Positions 35,990 through 45,818 of a stretch of DNA of 64,000 nt are shown one piece after another. The notes below the pieces were generated by a model that ran no database searches, was not told the DNA's origin, and saw nothing but the letters and a program-made list of their open reading frames with translations. Position 1 is the first letter of the stretch; each line of letters starts with the position of its first letter. A program made the position numbers and the translations under genes. This DNA comes from Gammaproteobacteria bacterium (GTDB lineage: Bacteria > Pseudomonadota > Gammaproteobacteria > SZUA-140): positions 124,001 through 188,000 of the forward strand of contig WFVD01000013.1 in the NCBI GenBank assembly GCA_015491865.1, written 5' to 3'.

Positions 35990-37269
35990 CAGCGCTTCGC
36001 CTCATGTACTTTTCTCACATGCCAGGAAAAGAAGACGACCAGATAGAGCAGAAAGATCGATGAAAAATTCCCTTTCAAAAAGGTTGAGGCATCTGTCACG
36101 GAAAAAGCCATAAAACCCGCTAGAAAGATAACCCCCAACATCGCGCTAGCTGGCGAGAGCATTCGCGTGCTAAAAAAGAGGTAGAGCGGGTATAACAGCA
36201 TTGCCATAAAGACCACGAAACCGACAACCCCTCTAGAGGCCAACACATCTAAATAAGCACTATGAGCATGGCCTGCCTTCACGCCTGTCGCATGCACCAG
36301 CCCTTTATCTGCATAGTCATCTGCGACCTGTTCAAAATTTCCTCGGCCAACCCCAACAAATGGTGCCTGCTTGAATATCAGAATTGCCGTTCGCCAGATC
36401 TCAAGACGCTGAACATTACCAAGCAGGTCACCCTCATAGGAGGCCATGTCTTCAATCGACAGATAGGTTTCGACATCAGTCACAACACGATCTACCCTCT
36501 TTTGCACACTATCAACACTGTTATAAACAACCGTTACCCCTAGCCCTACAGCAACAAAAGCGATAAGGAGGTGCTGGCGACGAAGTGACATCGACAACCA
36601 GACAACCACCATCACCATTAACCCGACATAGGCACCACGCGAACCGGAGAGCGCAACTGCAAATAGTGCAGAGAGAGAGAGCAGCGGTAGAACCCACCTG
36701 GCCCACCCCCCTCGCTTGTCGCCTGTTTGCCACATAGCTAATACCAATACGGCAATCATTGCAGCAAAAGGTCCAAATAAATTCGGGCTATAAACCCCCT
36801 CAGCTCGATAGAGATTCAGTACATAAATATCACAGTAAGCCTGCAGACCAAGCAGCAGTGTCGCCAGAACACACCCCTTCAGTAACCAGCGCGCTGCATC
36901 AGGTAACTGGCGCAATAGTAGATAGACTGGGACTGCGGCCAGGTAACGAATCTCAACGCCCAGATAGCGTGTCTGTAATTCCGTCCAGCCATTCACTAGC
37001 GCAGATAATATAAACGTCGCAAAGTAGGCCGCCAGCAGATAGAGCATCATTCGCTCTTCCGGATAGAGCTGGTAGTTCATCTTATTAAAGAGGCAGGGCA
37101 GCGAGATCAGAAAGATGATGATAAAAATCCCGCTGAACCAGTGATCAAGACTAACACCCAGAAGAGGGAATAAAAACAGCAGTGCGTAAATCGTACGCTC
37201 GCGCCAGATGGCGATGCTGGCCATCACTGAGAAGTTTTCTGATGCTGCTACCACCTCACACTCCGGCAA
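35989..37269 (-). CDS. waaL: O-antigen ligase (WaaL/Wzy family)
   Basis: A roughly 410-426 residue polytopic membrane protein with about 10-12 helices, belonging to the O-antigen ligase/polymerase superfamily. The large periplasmic loop in the C-terminal half contains VGVGRGNFEQVAD and the HAHSAYLDVLASRGVVGFVVF signature found in ligases. It would transfer undecaprenyl-linked O-chains to lipid A-core in the periplasm. The start is uncertain: ATG 37269 (inside waaF) or ATG 37224 (MASIAIWRER). The context in the core operon favours ligase over polymerase. Confidence 0.8.
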   Translation of the reverse strand: MPECEVVAASENFSVMASIAIWRERTIYALLFLFPLLGVSLDHWFSGIFIIIFLISLPCLFNKMNYQLYPEERMMLYLLAAYFATFILSALVNGWTELQTRYLGVEIRYLAAVPVYLLLRQLPDAARWLLKGCVLATLLLGLQAYCDIYVLNLYRAEGVYSPNLFGPFAAMIAVLVLAMWQTGDKRGGWARWVLPLLSLSALFAVALSGSRGAYVGLMVMVVVWLSMSLRRQHLLIAFVAVGLGVTVVYNSVDSVQKRVDRVVTDVETYLSIEDMASYEGDLLGNVQRLEIWRTAILIFKQAPFVGVGRGNFEQVADDYADKGLVHATGVKAGHAHSAYLDVLASRGVVGFVVFMAMLLYPLYLFFSTRMLSPASAMLGVIFLAGFMAFSVTDASTFLKGNFSSIFLLYLVVFFSWHVRKVHEAKR

Positions 37270-38276
37270 TACTCAAAGACGCTCTCCACCGAGATATCAT
37301 ACAGACATTGCAGCGTTTTCTTGGGACATTCGCGCTCAAAACAGGGGCTACAGTCAAGCCTCGCATAACAGATGTCAGCAGATGCAGTCAGTGGTGGGGT
37401 GTAGTCAGGTGTCGATGAACCGTAGAGTGCGATCACATGACACCCGGTTGCAGCCGCAACATGCATCAACCCGGAATCATTGCAGACCACCAGTTTGCAC
37501 AGCGCAAGCAGATCAACCACATCGACCAGTTTCGTTTTTCCGGCTAGGTCAACTACCCCAGGTGCAGCCGCTTCAATCGCTGCACAACTCGTGTGATCTT
37601 TCTGTGAACCAAACAGCCACACCTGGTAGCCAGCGGCCAGCAGCCGCCTGGCAAGTTCGCCATAGTATTCAATCGGCCAGCATTTAGCCGGGCCATACTC
37701 AGCCCCCGGCATAAAACCGACCACCGGCCGTTCGGTATTCAGTGCCAGGCGCGTGAGCAGCTCCGACTGGTTTGCCGGCTCGACCCTCAACTGTGGCTGC
37801 GGGATCTCAGCCGGTGGCAGCGGGGTATCTTCACTCAAACCCAGTGTGACATGGCGCTGTACGGTCTGTGTCAGGCGTGATTTATCAAGCTGCCGAATAT
37901 CGTTCAACAGGCCGTAGCGCATTTCACCGCGATAGCCGATGCGCTGCGGAATCTTTGCAGCGGCAGGTACCACTGCCGATTTCCATGATCGCGGGATAAC
38001 GATCGCCTGATCGTAGCAGCGCGGCCGTAGCGAGCAACCCAGACGGTAGCGCACCCCTAATTCAAACTGCCCCTGACCCAGCGGCATCTCGATATAGTCG
38101 TTGACCTCTGCCATCCGCCCCAGCAACTCACCCGACCATCGCGGAGCGACCACATCGATGACGACGCCGGGGTATCGCTGCTGTAGCGTCATAAAGAGGC
38201 TCTGCGCCATCACCATGTCGCCAACCCATGACGGACCAACTACCAGGATACGCTGCGCCACTGCTGACCCCATCAT
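37248..38276 (-). CDS. waaF: LPS heptosyltransferase II
   Basis: A 342-residue GT9 enzyme adding the second heptose to the inner core. N-terminal RILVVGPSWVGDMVMAQSLF, then YDQAIVIPRSWKSAVVP, GYRGEMRYGLLND, GFMPGAEYGPAKCWP, and the donor site VCNDSGLMHVAAATGCHVIALYGSSTP, with the family-typical LDCSPCFERECP near the end. WaaF homologs begin with GPSWVGDMVM, distinguishing it from the two GT9 copies at 30350 and 31399. It lies 31 bases after hldD and overlaps the waaL start. Confidence 0.94.
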   Translation of the reverse strand: MMGSAVAQRILVVGPSWVGDMVMAQSLFMTLQQRYPGVVIDVVAPRWSGELLGRMAEVNDYIEMPLGQGQFELGVRYRLGCSLRPRCYDQAIVIPRSWKSAVVPAAAKIPQRIGYRGEMRYGLLNDIRQLDKSRLTQTVQRHVTLGLSEDTPLPPAEIPQPQLRVEPANQSELLTRLALNTERPVVGFMPGAEYGPAKCWPIEYYGELARRLLAAGYQVWLFGSQKDHTSCAAIEAAAPGVVDLAGKTKLVDVVDLLALCKLVVCNDSGLMHVAAATGCHVIALYGSSTPDYTPPLTASADICYARLDCSPCFERECPKKTLQCLYDISVESVFEYCRSVRW

Positions 38277-38307
38277 TAAGCGTTTAGTGTAGGTGTAGCG
38301 TAAGCGT

Positions 38308-39255
38308 TCAACGATTCAACCACGCTAAATAGGCATGAACCCCCTCTTCAACTGTCTTGAAGTCGGCACAGTACCCCGCAGTGCGTAGCGCACTCATGTC
38401 GGCCTCGGTAAAACTCTGGTAGCGCCCTTTGAGGTGGTCGGGAAAAGGAATATATTCAAGTCTGCCTTTATTGTGATAACTGATCACCGCATTGGCAACA
38501 TCATTAAAACTCTGGCTGCGCCCGGTACCCAGATTGAAGATTCCGGAGCAGCCCGGATTATCGAAACACCACAGATTCACATCAACCACATCACTAACAT
38601 AGATGAAGTCGCGGCGCTGCTCGCCGTCGCCATAACCATCACTCCCTTCAAATAACTTTACTACACCATCACCCGCCAGTAGCTGATTATTCAGATGAAA
38701 GGCGACGCTCGCCATGCTCCCCTTATGCTGTTCACGTGGGCCGTAGACATTAAAATAGCGAAAACCGACCACCTGGCTCTCGGCGCTGGGCAAAATACGG
38801 CGTACATACTGATCAAACAGAAACTTGGAGTAACCATAGACATTCAACGGCTCTTCAAACTGTCGCGCTTCTTTAAAGTTAGGGCCAGCACCATAAACAG
38901 AGGCAGATGAGGCGTAGAGATAGGGTATTTTCTGCTCCAGACAGTAGTGCAGTAGCCTCTTCGAATATTCGAAGTTGTTGCGCATCATATATTTGCCATC
39001 CCACTCTGTCGTCGCGGAGCAGGCACCTTCGTGAAAGATCGCATCCACCTCAAGCGGGAAACTTTTACCGCTCTCGATAAAAGCAAGAAAGTCATCTTTA
39101 TCCCAGTAATCGGCAATTTCACAGTCGGCGATATTGCGGAACTTAACTCCGTCTTTGAGATCATCCACTACCAGAATATCTTCACGCCCGCGCTCATTCA
39201 GCGCCTTTACGATATTGCTGCCAATAAAACCCGCGCCGCCGGTCACAATGATCAT
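38308..39255 (-). CDS. hldD: ADP-L-glycero-D-manno-heptose 6-epimerase
   Basis: A 315-residue short-chain dehydrogenase-type epimerase making ADP-L,D-heptose. NAD(P) loop [22 protein letters not shown]-like [11 protein letters not shown], the catalytic tract [22 protein letters not shown] (YxxxK), [19 protein letters not shown], and C-terminal [20 protein letters not shown]. The length is normal. It follows hldE by 11 bases. Confidence 0.97.
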   Translation of the reverse strand: MIIVTGGAGFIGSNIVKALNERGREDILVVDDLKDGVKFRNIADCEIADYWDKDDFLAFIESGKSFPLEVDAIFHEGACSATTEWDGKYMMRNNFEYSKRLLHYCLEQKIPYLYASSASVYGAGPNFKEARQFEEPLNVYGYSKFLFDQYVRRILPSAESQVVGFRYFNVYGPREQHKGSMASVAFHLNNQLLAGDGVVKLFEGSDGYGDGEQRRDFIYVSDVVDVNLWCFDNPGCSGIFNLGTGRSQSFNDVANAVISYHNKGRLEYIPFPDHLKGRYQSFTEADMSALRTAGYCADFKTVEEGVHAYLAWLNR

Positions 39256-39266
39256 CTATATAGCCC

Positions 39267-40718
39267 TCAAACCTGTTCTTTGTGCGCTGATTCAACACCA
39301 TGCCGAATCGCATCAATTACATTCGTGGTTGAGCAGCCTTCAATGAAACTCAACACCTCAACGGTCCCGCCATTGTCGATGACACATTGACCACCCGCGA
39401 TCGCTTCCGGGCGGTAGTCGCCCCCTTTCACCAGCACATTGGGGATCACATCACAGATCAGCCGCTCTGGTGTCTCTTCAGAGAAGGGGACGACCCAGTC
39501 GACGCTCTCAAGCCCCGCCAGTACCGCCATCCGCTGAGAGAGGCTATTGACCGGGCGTTCAGGGCCTTTCAGCCGTTTAACTGACGCGTCATCATTCACC
39601 GCAACGATCAAACGGTCGCCCAGCTTGCGCGCCTCCGCCAGATAGGCGACATGCCCTGCATGCAGGATATCAAAGCAGCCGTTGGTCATCACCACTGTCT
39701 CACCATGTGACTGAGCATCTCTGACAAATGCTTCAAGACGTCGCTCATCCACCACGCCACGTTCAACCTCATCCTGCGCCCGCATCGCCAGCTGCAACTC
39801 CGCCACGGTGACGCTGGCAGTCCCGAGCTTGCCAACCACGACCCCGGCACCCAGGTTCGCCAGCGTGGTGGCGTCGGCCAGCGACTGCCCGGCAGCAACG
39901 GCGGCGGCCAGCACCGAAATCACGGTATCACCGGCTCCGGTCACATCATAAACCTCCTGTGCACGTGTCGGCAGATGCATCGCCGGTTTGCCTTCACTCA
40001 GCAACGTCATCCCTTTTTCACCACGCGTAATCAGCAGCGCCTCCAGCTCCAGCTCGGCGCGTAACCTCTCCCCTTTCTCAACCACGGTTTCATCGTTCGG
40101 ACAGCCCCCGACCACCGCTTCAAATTCGGAGAGGTTTGGGGTGATCAATGTCGCACCTCGATATTTGCTGAAATCTGACCCTTTTGGATCGACCATCACT
40201 GCTTTGTCCGCTGTGCGGGCGGCACAAATCAGAGCGCCCACCTCACTTAACGTCCCCTTGCCATAATCAGAGAGGACAACAACATCCACCTCAGTAAGGT
40301 GTGACTCATAGCGCCGCTGCATCGCCGCATAATCATGCCCGCTAAAAGAGTCCTCAAAATCGAGGCGGATCAGCTGTTGGTGACGACTCATGATACGCAG
40401 CTTGGTCACCGTGGTGTAGGCCGAATCCTGCTCAAAGGCACAGCGCACCCCGGCAGATTCCAGCCGCACCTGAAGCGCACTGGCCACCTCGTCGCAACCG
40501 GTCAGACCGATCACCATCGGGCTGCCTCCCAGTGTCGCGATGTTGAGGGCTACATTACCTGCGCCACCAGGGCGCTCTTCCGCATCACCAATCCGCACCA
40601 CCGGCACCGGTGCCTCGGGTGAAATACGCGAGGTGTCGCCATACCAGTAACGGTCCAGCATCAGGTCGCCAACCACGAGAACCCTGGCGGTATCAAAGGA
40701 GGGGATATTAACTTTCAT
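39267..40718 (-). CDS. hldE: Bifunctional heptose-7-phosphate kinase/heptose-1-phosphate adenylyltransferase
   Basis: A 483-residue fusion supplying ADP-D,D-heptose. The ribokinase-like domain (about 1-320) has [32 protein letters not shown] and [20 protein letters not shown] with the catalytic Asp; the nucleotidylyltransferase domain (about 345-483) has [19 protein letters not shown] and the VKGGDYRPE block. The phosphatase GmhB that acts between the two steps is at 7659-8234. It is the first gene of hldE-hldD-waaF-waaL-GT2. Confidence 0.97.
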   Translation of the reverse strand: MKVNIPSFDTARVLVVGDLMLDRYWYGDTSRISPEAPVPVVRIGDAEERPGGAGNVALNIATLGGSPMVIGLTGCDEVASALQVRLESAGVRCAFEQDSAYTTVTKLRIMSRHQQLIRLDFEDSFSGHDYAAMQRRYESHLTEVDVVVLSDYGKGTLSEVGALICAARTADKAVMVDPKGSDFSKYRGATLITPNLSEFEAVVGGCPNDETVVEKGERLRAELELEALLITRGEKGMTLLSEGKPAMHLPTRAQEVYDVTGAGDTVISVLAAAVAAGQSLADATTLANLGAGVVVGKLGTASVTVAELQLAMRAQDEVERGVVDERRLEAFVRDAQSHGETVVMTNGCFDILHAGHVAYLAEARKLGDRLIVAVNDDASVKRLKGPERPVNSLSQRMAVLAGLESVDWVVPFSEETPERLICDVIPNVLVKGGDYRPEAIAGGQCVIDNGGTVEVLSFIEGCSTTNVIDAIRHGVESAHKEQV

Positions 40719-40865
40719 AGTGCGTTACGCAATGGCGCTCTCTTTAATCTACATAGAGCGGTATATGATACCAACCCACAGACGAGATTGCAGGCGTATC
40801 TATCTGTACAGAACAGGATAGGGGTATATAATTAACACTTCGTCTAAATCTAATTCAGGAAGCAC

Positions 40866-41261
40866 ATGGATATCCGCGTATCAGTCTCCGCAGGCGAATG
40901 CCTCGACAAAATCACCATTCTCGAAATCAAGGCGGCACAGATCAAGGATGCCGCCAAGCTGGTCAACATCAACCACGAACTGAAAATCCTGCACGATATC
41001 TGTGCTGAGACACTGCCAAAAGAGATCGACATCAGCAATGAGATGGCGGAGCTAAAGTCAGTCAACGAAGCGCTGTGGAAGATCGAAGATGATATTCGTG
41101 ACAAGGAGTTCGCCGGCGAGTTTGATCAACGTTTCATTGAGCTTGCCCGCTCTGTCTATATCACCAATGATAAACGCGCGGCCATCAAACGCGTGCTCAA
41201 TGAGAAACTGGGGTCAGAGCTGATCGAAGAGAAGTCTTACGCCGACTACCAGCAGAAATAA
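40866..41261 (+). CDS. DUF6165 family protein
   Basis: A 131-residue, mostly helical protein. The start has AGGAAG just upstream. The N-terminus IRVSVSAGECLDKITILEIKAAQIKD matches my memory of DUF6165, a family often found near LPS or sugar genes, of unknown function. Charged heptads through the middle suggest a coiled coil. Divergent from hldE across 147 bases, tail to tail with the zinc-finger gene (one base between stops). Confidence 0.7.
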   Translation: MDIRVSVSAGECLDKITILEIKAAQIKDAAKLVNINHELKILHDICAETLPKEIDISNEMAELKSVNEALWKIEDDIRDKEFAGEFDQRFIELARSVYITNDKRAAIKRVLNEKLGSELIEEKSYADYQQK

Positions 41262-41262
41262 C

Positions 41263-41460
41263 CTACCTCTTTAGCACATACTCTGCCCCGCAGTAGGGGC
41301 AGGTCGCTTCGCCTTTCTCTTCGATCTGCAGAAAAACCCGCGGGTGTGAATTCCACAGCGTCATGCCGTCCATTGGGCAGTGCAGCGGCAGATCGGCCTC
41401 TGTCACTTCGTAGCGATTTTGCGCATTGGCTTCGATGGTTCCTTCAACTGCATTACTCAC
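41263..41460 (-). CDS. Zinc-finger domain protein (COG4391 type)
   Basis: A 65-residue protein with CPxDG (LHCPMDGMTLWNSHPRVFL) and CPYCGAEYVL, the single zinc-ribbon arrangement of the NDUFS6-like small zinc-finger family. The start is GTG with GAGGAG upstream. It is 44 bases downstream of ilvE on the same strand; the ilvE - zinc finger - waaF neighbourhood recurs in gammaproteobacteria. No function is known. Confidence 0.85.
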   Translation of the reverse strand: MSNAVEGTIEANAQNRYEVTEADLPLHCPMDGMTLWNSHPRVFLQIEEKGEATCPYCGAEYVLKR

Positions 41461-41504
41461 TGTGCATCTCCTCTATTCTATCAGTCTGTTGATGTTAACA
41501 GCCC

Positions 41505-42434
41505 CTAAACCAGCGTCAGCCATTCTGGGTGATCATCACGGCGGCCATGCACATAATCAAAATAGAGCGACTGCAGCTTCTCTGTGATCGGACCACGGCT
41601 GCCGCTGCCAATATCGCGCCCATCCACGACTCGGATCGGGGTGACCTCTGCGGCGGTGCCGGTAAAAAAGGCCTCGTCGGCAACATAAACCTCATCGCGC
41701 GTGATCTGTTTTTCACGCACTTCAATCCCCTGCTCATTCGCGATCTGCATGATCGTTGCGCGGGTGATGCCATCGAGTGCGGCCGTTAATGTGGGCGTAT
41801 AGAGGATTCCGTCACGCACCAGAAAGATGTTTTCGCCACTCCCTTCGGCCACGTAGCCTTCAGTATCAAGCAGCATCGCCTCATCGCAGCCACACTCCAG
41901 CGCCTCATTGAGCGCCAGAATAGAGTTGATGTAGGCACCGTTGGACTTCGCCTTACACATGGTGACATTAACATGGTGGCGGTTATATGAAGAGGTGCGG
42001 ACCTTAATCCCATGCTTCATATTCTCTTCACCCATATAAGAACCCCACGACCACGCCGCCACCATCACATGGGTGTTCAGATTATCGGCACGCAGCCCCA
42101 TCCCTTCGGCACCATAAAAGCACATCGGGCGGATATAACCTGATTCCAGGTTATTGTCGCGCACCGCAGCACAGGTGGCAGCGTTGATGGTCTCTTTATC
42201 AAACGGCATCGGCATCTTTAGAATATGGGCCGAACGGAAAAGGCGATCAGTGTGCTCTTTGAGACGAAAAATCGCAGCCCCTTTGTCGGTCCTGTAGGCG
42301 CGCACCCCCTCGAAAACGCCCAGGCCATAGTGCAGTGTGTGGGTTAACACATGCACCTTCGCCTCGCGCCACGGGATCATCTCCCCGTCGAGCCAGATTA
42401 CACCATCACGATCGTCCATATTTGCCATGCTCAT
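41505..42434 (-). CDS. ilvE: Branched-chain amino acid aminotransferase
   Basis: A 309-residue PLP fold-type IV enzyme for the last step of Val, Leu and Ile synthesis. GVIWLDGEMIPWREAKVHVL, HYGLGVFEGVRAY, FRLKEHTDRLFRSA, the PLP Lys in VTMCKAKSNGAYINSIL, GYVAEGSGENIFLV, GITRATIM and FFTGTAAEVTPI are all present. The length is normal. Two near ATGs (42434 and 42428) could serve as start. It lies downstream of glnE, separated by a MITE-like insertion. Confidence 0.95.
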   Translation of the reverse strand: MSMANMDDRDGVIWLDGEMIPWREAKVHVLTHTLHYGLGVFEGVRAYRTDKGAAIFRLKEHTDRLFRSAHILKMPMPFDKETINAATCAAVRDNNLESGYIRPMCFYGAEGMGLRADNLNTHVMVAAWSWGSYMGEENMKHGIKVRTSSYNRHHVNVTMCKAKSNGAYINSILALNEALECGCDEAMLLDTEGYVAEGSGENIFLVRDGILYTPTLTAALDGITRATIMQIANEQGIEVREKQITRDEVYVADEAFFTGTAAEVTPIRVVDGRDIGSGSRGPITEKLQSLYFDYVHGRRDDHPEWLTLV

Positions 42435-42526
42435 AAACTACTGCCCATCACTCGATATATTCAAAGGGTGCCAATTGTAGCCAAATCGCTAGCGCTTTTC
42501 ACGAACTGAAACCAGTTTATTCACTG

Positions 42527-42666
42527 CGAGACCTTTGCACGAGCAGGAATTTTCTCCTCTGGCCAGGAAAAAGCGCGCGGCGTGAGGGCGTTTATCGCTA
42601 TCAATGACCGGTTGAGTACGCTTTTAACACCGCCAGAAGGGAAAAATCAGTCGAACAAAGGTTTCG
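42527..42666. mobile_element. MITE-like element, copy 1
   Basis: A 140-base non-coding element between glnE and ilvE, with ends CGAGACCTTTG and CAAAGGTTTCG (inverted, one mismatch) and a CTG on each side (42524-42526 and 42667-42669) as a possible target duplication. It is closely similar along its whole length to 55494-55635. The reverse strand encodes FSLLAVLKAYSTGH before a stop, like the start of some IS transposases, so it may derive from an IS end. It carries no transposase of its own. Confidence 0.65.
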
Positions 42667-42699
42667 CTGTTTTTCTTTCATGTGACAGCCGTACCAACT

Positions 42700-45609
42700 C
42701 TATTTTTCCATCCACTGACGCCATAGTCCCATCACGCCATCGCGAAAATCACTAAACGCCTCGCCAGAAACAAGCGCCTTTTCCTCCTGAAGCGCACAAC
42801 GGTGAATGCGACAGCGGTAGGCACGGTAGGCATCACTCAGCAACTGACGCTCTTTCTCTGACATCAACCCACAGCGTTCAAACAGCGCCAGCAGACGAAT
42901 ATTGTCTGTAAACTCAATCAGCTCAGGGTATTCGTGCGCCCAGCGCAACACTCCATACTGAACCATAAACTCAATATCGGTGATGCCACCGGCACCCTGT
43001 TTGATATCGAACTGCTCTGCGCCACCGCGCACCAGCTCCTGGCGCATCCTTTCGCGCATTTCGCAGACCTGCTGGCGAAGCGTCGCCCCATCACGTCGCT
43101 GCATCAGTACGCCGCGGCGCACCGCCTCAAACTGGGCCGCCAGTTCCGGGTCGCCCGCAACCACCCGTGCACGGGTTAAGGCCTGATGCTCCCAGGTCCA
43201 GGCCTCTTCACGCTGGTACTCTTCAAAGGCGGCAATGTCACTCACCAGCAACCCCGAAGCGCCACTGGGTCGCAGGCGCATATCGACCTCATACAGCACC
43301 CCGGCCGGAGTGAATGTGTTTAACATATGAATCAGGCGCTGCCCGAGACGGGTGTAAAAAGTACCATTTTGATCACTCTGCGATGTGGCGTGAATAAAGA
43401 CCAGGTCAAGATCCGAGCCGTAGCCCAGTTCGATACCCCCCAGTTTTCCGTAAGCGACCACGATAAAGCCTGACGGCACCCCTCTGTGTCTGGAGCGCCC
43501 CCCTTTTTTTCTAGTCCTGGCCCGCTGATGTTCGGCTGCCAGCAGCAGTGCCTCCTTTAACAGCACTTCAGCCAGCCAGGTGAGATGGTCGCTCACCTCC
43601 ATCAACGGCAACACACCCATCAGATCTGCCGCCGCCACACGCAGCACATTCGTCTGTTTGAAATCCCGCATCACATCCATCTGCCGCTCCAGATCATCTG
43701 CAGCCAGCGGCGCTAGCTCGGCGTTTAACTGCTGCGCCATCTGCGCCTGGGAGGGCGGTTCATAAAGGGTTCGCGGATCGAGCAGTTCATCCATCAGGAT
43801 CGGGTGATGTGTTAGCAGCTCCGCAATCCACGGACTCGCCGAAAAGAGGCGCACCAGTTGCGACAGCGCCATCGGATTCTCAACCAGCAACGCCAGATAG
43901 GCGGTGCGTCGTACCACCACCTCTATCAGGTTCAGCACCCGCACCAGCGTCTCGTCGGGATTCACAACCTTTGCCACCGAATCCAGCAGCAGCGGCATTA
44001 GCTGATCCAGTCGCGCCTGCCCCTGCGGCCCGGACATCCGGCAGGCCAGCCCCCCGCGTAGCTGCACAATACGACGCAGCGCCTCGCGGCCATCTTCATA
44101 GCCGTGCGCCCCCAGGACCGCCACCGCCCGCTCATCATCAATGCGCTCAAGCCAGACAGCGGCAAGCGTCTCATCCTCACGGCTCACAGCCGCTTCCGTC
44201 TGCGGCGCGGCAAACACCTGCTCAAAGTGCGTCTCCACCAGGCGGCGCTTTTTGCTGAGCGCGGTTGAGAATCGTGCCCAGTCAGGGAAATTCATCGATA
44301 ACGCCAGGCGCTGTTGCGCCCCGTCGTCGGCCGGTAACAGGTGGGTCTGTCTGTCCTCAAATGCCTGTAGCCGATTTTCGACATCGCGCAGAAAACAGTA
44401 GGCGTCGATCAGGCCATCCACCACATATTCAGGCAGGTAGCCGCTAAGAGCGAGCTGGCGCAGGATGGTCAGGATCGGGCGCTGCTGCAGCGCCGGCTCG
44501 CGCCCGCCGCGAATGAGCTGAAATGCCTGCCCGATAAACTCTACCTCGCGAATGCCACCCGGCCCCAGCTTCACATTATCGCTCACCCCCTTGCGTGCCA
44601 GTTCGCGACGTATCATCAACTTCATTTCACGCAGCTCGGCAAAAGCCCCAAAATCGAGATAGCGGCGATAGATAAACGGGCGCAGCATCGTCATCACACG
44701 CGCCCCCTGCTCAATGTCCCCTGCCACCGGACGTGCCTTGATCATCGCGTAACGCTCCCATTCACGCCCCTGAGACTGGTAGTACTCTTCGAATGCGTCA
44801 AAACTCATCACCAGCGGGCCGCTCTCTCCATACGGGCGCAGGCGCATATCGACCCGAAAGACAAAGCCCTCTTCGGTGCTCTCATCGATCACGCCGATCA
44901 GGCGGCGACCCAGCCGGGTAAAGTACTCCTCATTACTGATGCCACCACGTTTTCGCCCTTTCAAGCGAGTCTCGCCCGCCTCGGGAAAGACAAAAATCAG
45001 ATCAACATCGGATGAAAAGTTAAGCTCGCCGGCACCCAGTTTTCCCATCCCCAGCACCACCAGTGACTGCGGCTGCTGCGTCAATGCGCCAACCGGCACC
45101 CCCAACGCTTTTGATTGCCACCCATGCAAAGTTGTGAGTGCGCCGTCGAGACAGCTATCCGCCAGCGCCGACAGATCGCGCAGTGTCTCATCGAGTGACG
45201 CCCAGCCAGCCAGGTCGCGCCACGCAATGCGTACCATCTCATAGCGACGGAAAAGACGCAGCATGCGCCCCAGCTCGGCATCGGTTTTTACCTCAGCCAG
45301 CGAGAGCGCCAACTTTCGTGAATATTCATCGGCGCGATAATCGACCAGCAGATCACCGCTACGGCGAAGTTCATCAAACAGCCCAGGATGGCTAATACTA
45401 CTCGTGGTGACAAACTCACTATAGGCCCAGACCCGGCAGAGCACTTTTAGGAAATCCTGATTCAGGGGAGCTGCCAACCCCTCCTCTTCAACGCGTTCGA
45501 GATAGCTTGCCCAGCGAGCGTTCACCTGGCGCTGCAGGTCGGCAGGAAACTCTTCAGGAAAAAGTCCGTCAAGGTGAGAACGTAGATCAGTTGCTTTAGA
45601 AGTAACCAT
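42700..45609 (-). CDS. glnE: Bifunctional glutamine synthetase adenylyltransferase/deadenylase
   Basis: A 969-residue enzyme that adenylylates and de-adenylylates GlnA at Tyr397. It has two nucleotidyltransferase domains, each with its acidic motif: N-terminal deadenylase half (GMGKLGAGELNFSSDVDLIF) and C-terminal adenylylase half (AYGKLGGIELGYGSDLDLVF), each followed by a helical domain (LGPGGIREVEFIGQAFQLI and QGAGGITDIEFMVQYGVL). Size is normal. An A7G6 run occurs just before the second catalytic motif. It acts on the glnA product at 13877. Confidence 0.97.
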   Translation of the reverse strand: MVTSKATDLRSHLDGLFPEEFPADLQRQVNARWASYLERVEEEGLAAPLNQDFLKVLCRVWAYSEFVTTSSISHPGLFDELRRSGDLLVDYRADEYSRKLALSLAEVKTDAELGRMLRLFRRYEMVRIAWRDLAGWASLDETLRDLSALADSCLDGALTTLHGWQSKALGVPVGALTQQPQSLVVLGMGKLGAGELNFSSDVDLIFVFPEAGETRLKGRKRGGISNEEYFTRLGRRLIGVIDESTEEGFVFRVDMRLRPYGESGPLVMSFDAFEEYYQSQGREWERYAMIKARPVAGDIEQGARVMTMLRPFIYRRYLDFGAFAELREMKLMIRRELARKGVSDNVKLGPGGIREVEFIGQAFQLIRGGREPALQQRPILTILRQLALSGYLPEYVVDGLIDAYCFLRDVENRLQAFEDRQTHLLPADDGAQQRLALSMNFPDWARFSTALSKKRRLVETHFEQVFAAPQTEAAVSREDETLAAVWLERIDDERAVAVLGAHGYEDGREALRRIVQLRGGLACRMSGPQGQARLDQLMPLLLDSVAKVVNPDETLVRVLNLIEVVVRRTAYLALLVENPMALSQLVRLFSASPWIAELLTHHPILMDELLDPRTLYEPPSQAQMAQQLNAELAPLAADDLERQMDVMRDFKQTNVLRVAAADLMGVLPLMEVSDHLTWLAEVLLKEALLLAAEHQRARTRKKGGRSRHRGVPSGFIVVAYGKLGGIELGYGSDLDLVFIHATSQSDQNGTFYTRLGQRLIHMLNTFTPAGVLYEVDMRLRPSGASGLLVSDIAAFEEYQREEAWTWEHQALTRARVVAGDPELAAQFEAVRRGVLMQRRDGATLRQQVCEMRERMRQELVRGGAEQFDIKQGAGGITDIEFMVQYGVLRWAHEYPELIEFTDNIRLLALFERCGLMSEKERQLLSDAYRAYRCRIHRCALQEEKALVSGEAFSDFRDGVMGLWRQWMEK

Positions 45610-45818
45610 AATTTAGCCGTATTCACAAAGAATTAAAGGTGCCGCCAGCAGACCACTTACCCGCATTATCATACACGACATGAGGCCCGCCCAAACAAGC
45701 CAGGACAGACAAAAAATAGACATCAATGAAACACTTTCCACCTCAAGTTAACGCTGTGTCTGGTCGATAAAATTTTGCGTTTGATGAGATTACAGAGAGC
45801 TATTTTCAGGAAAAAAGA

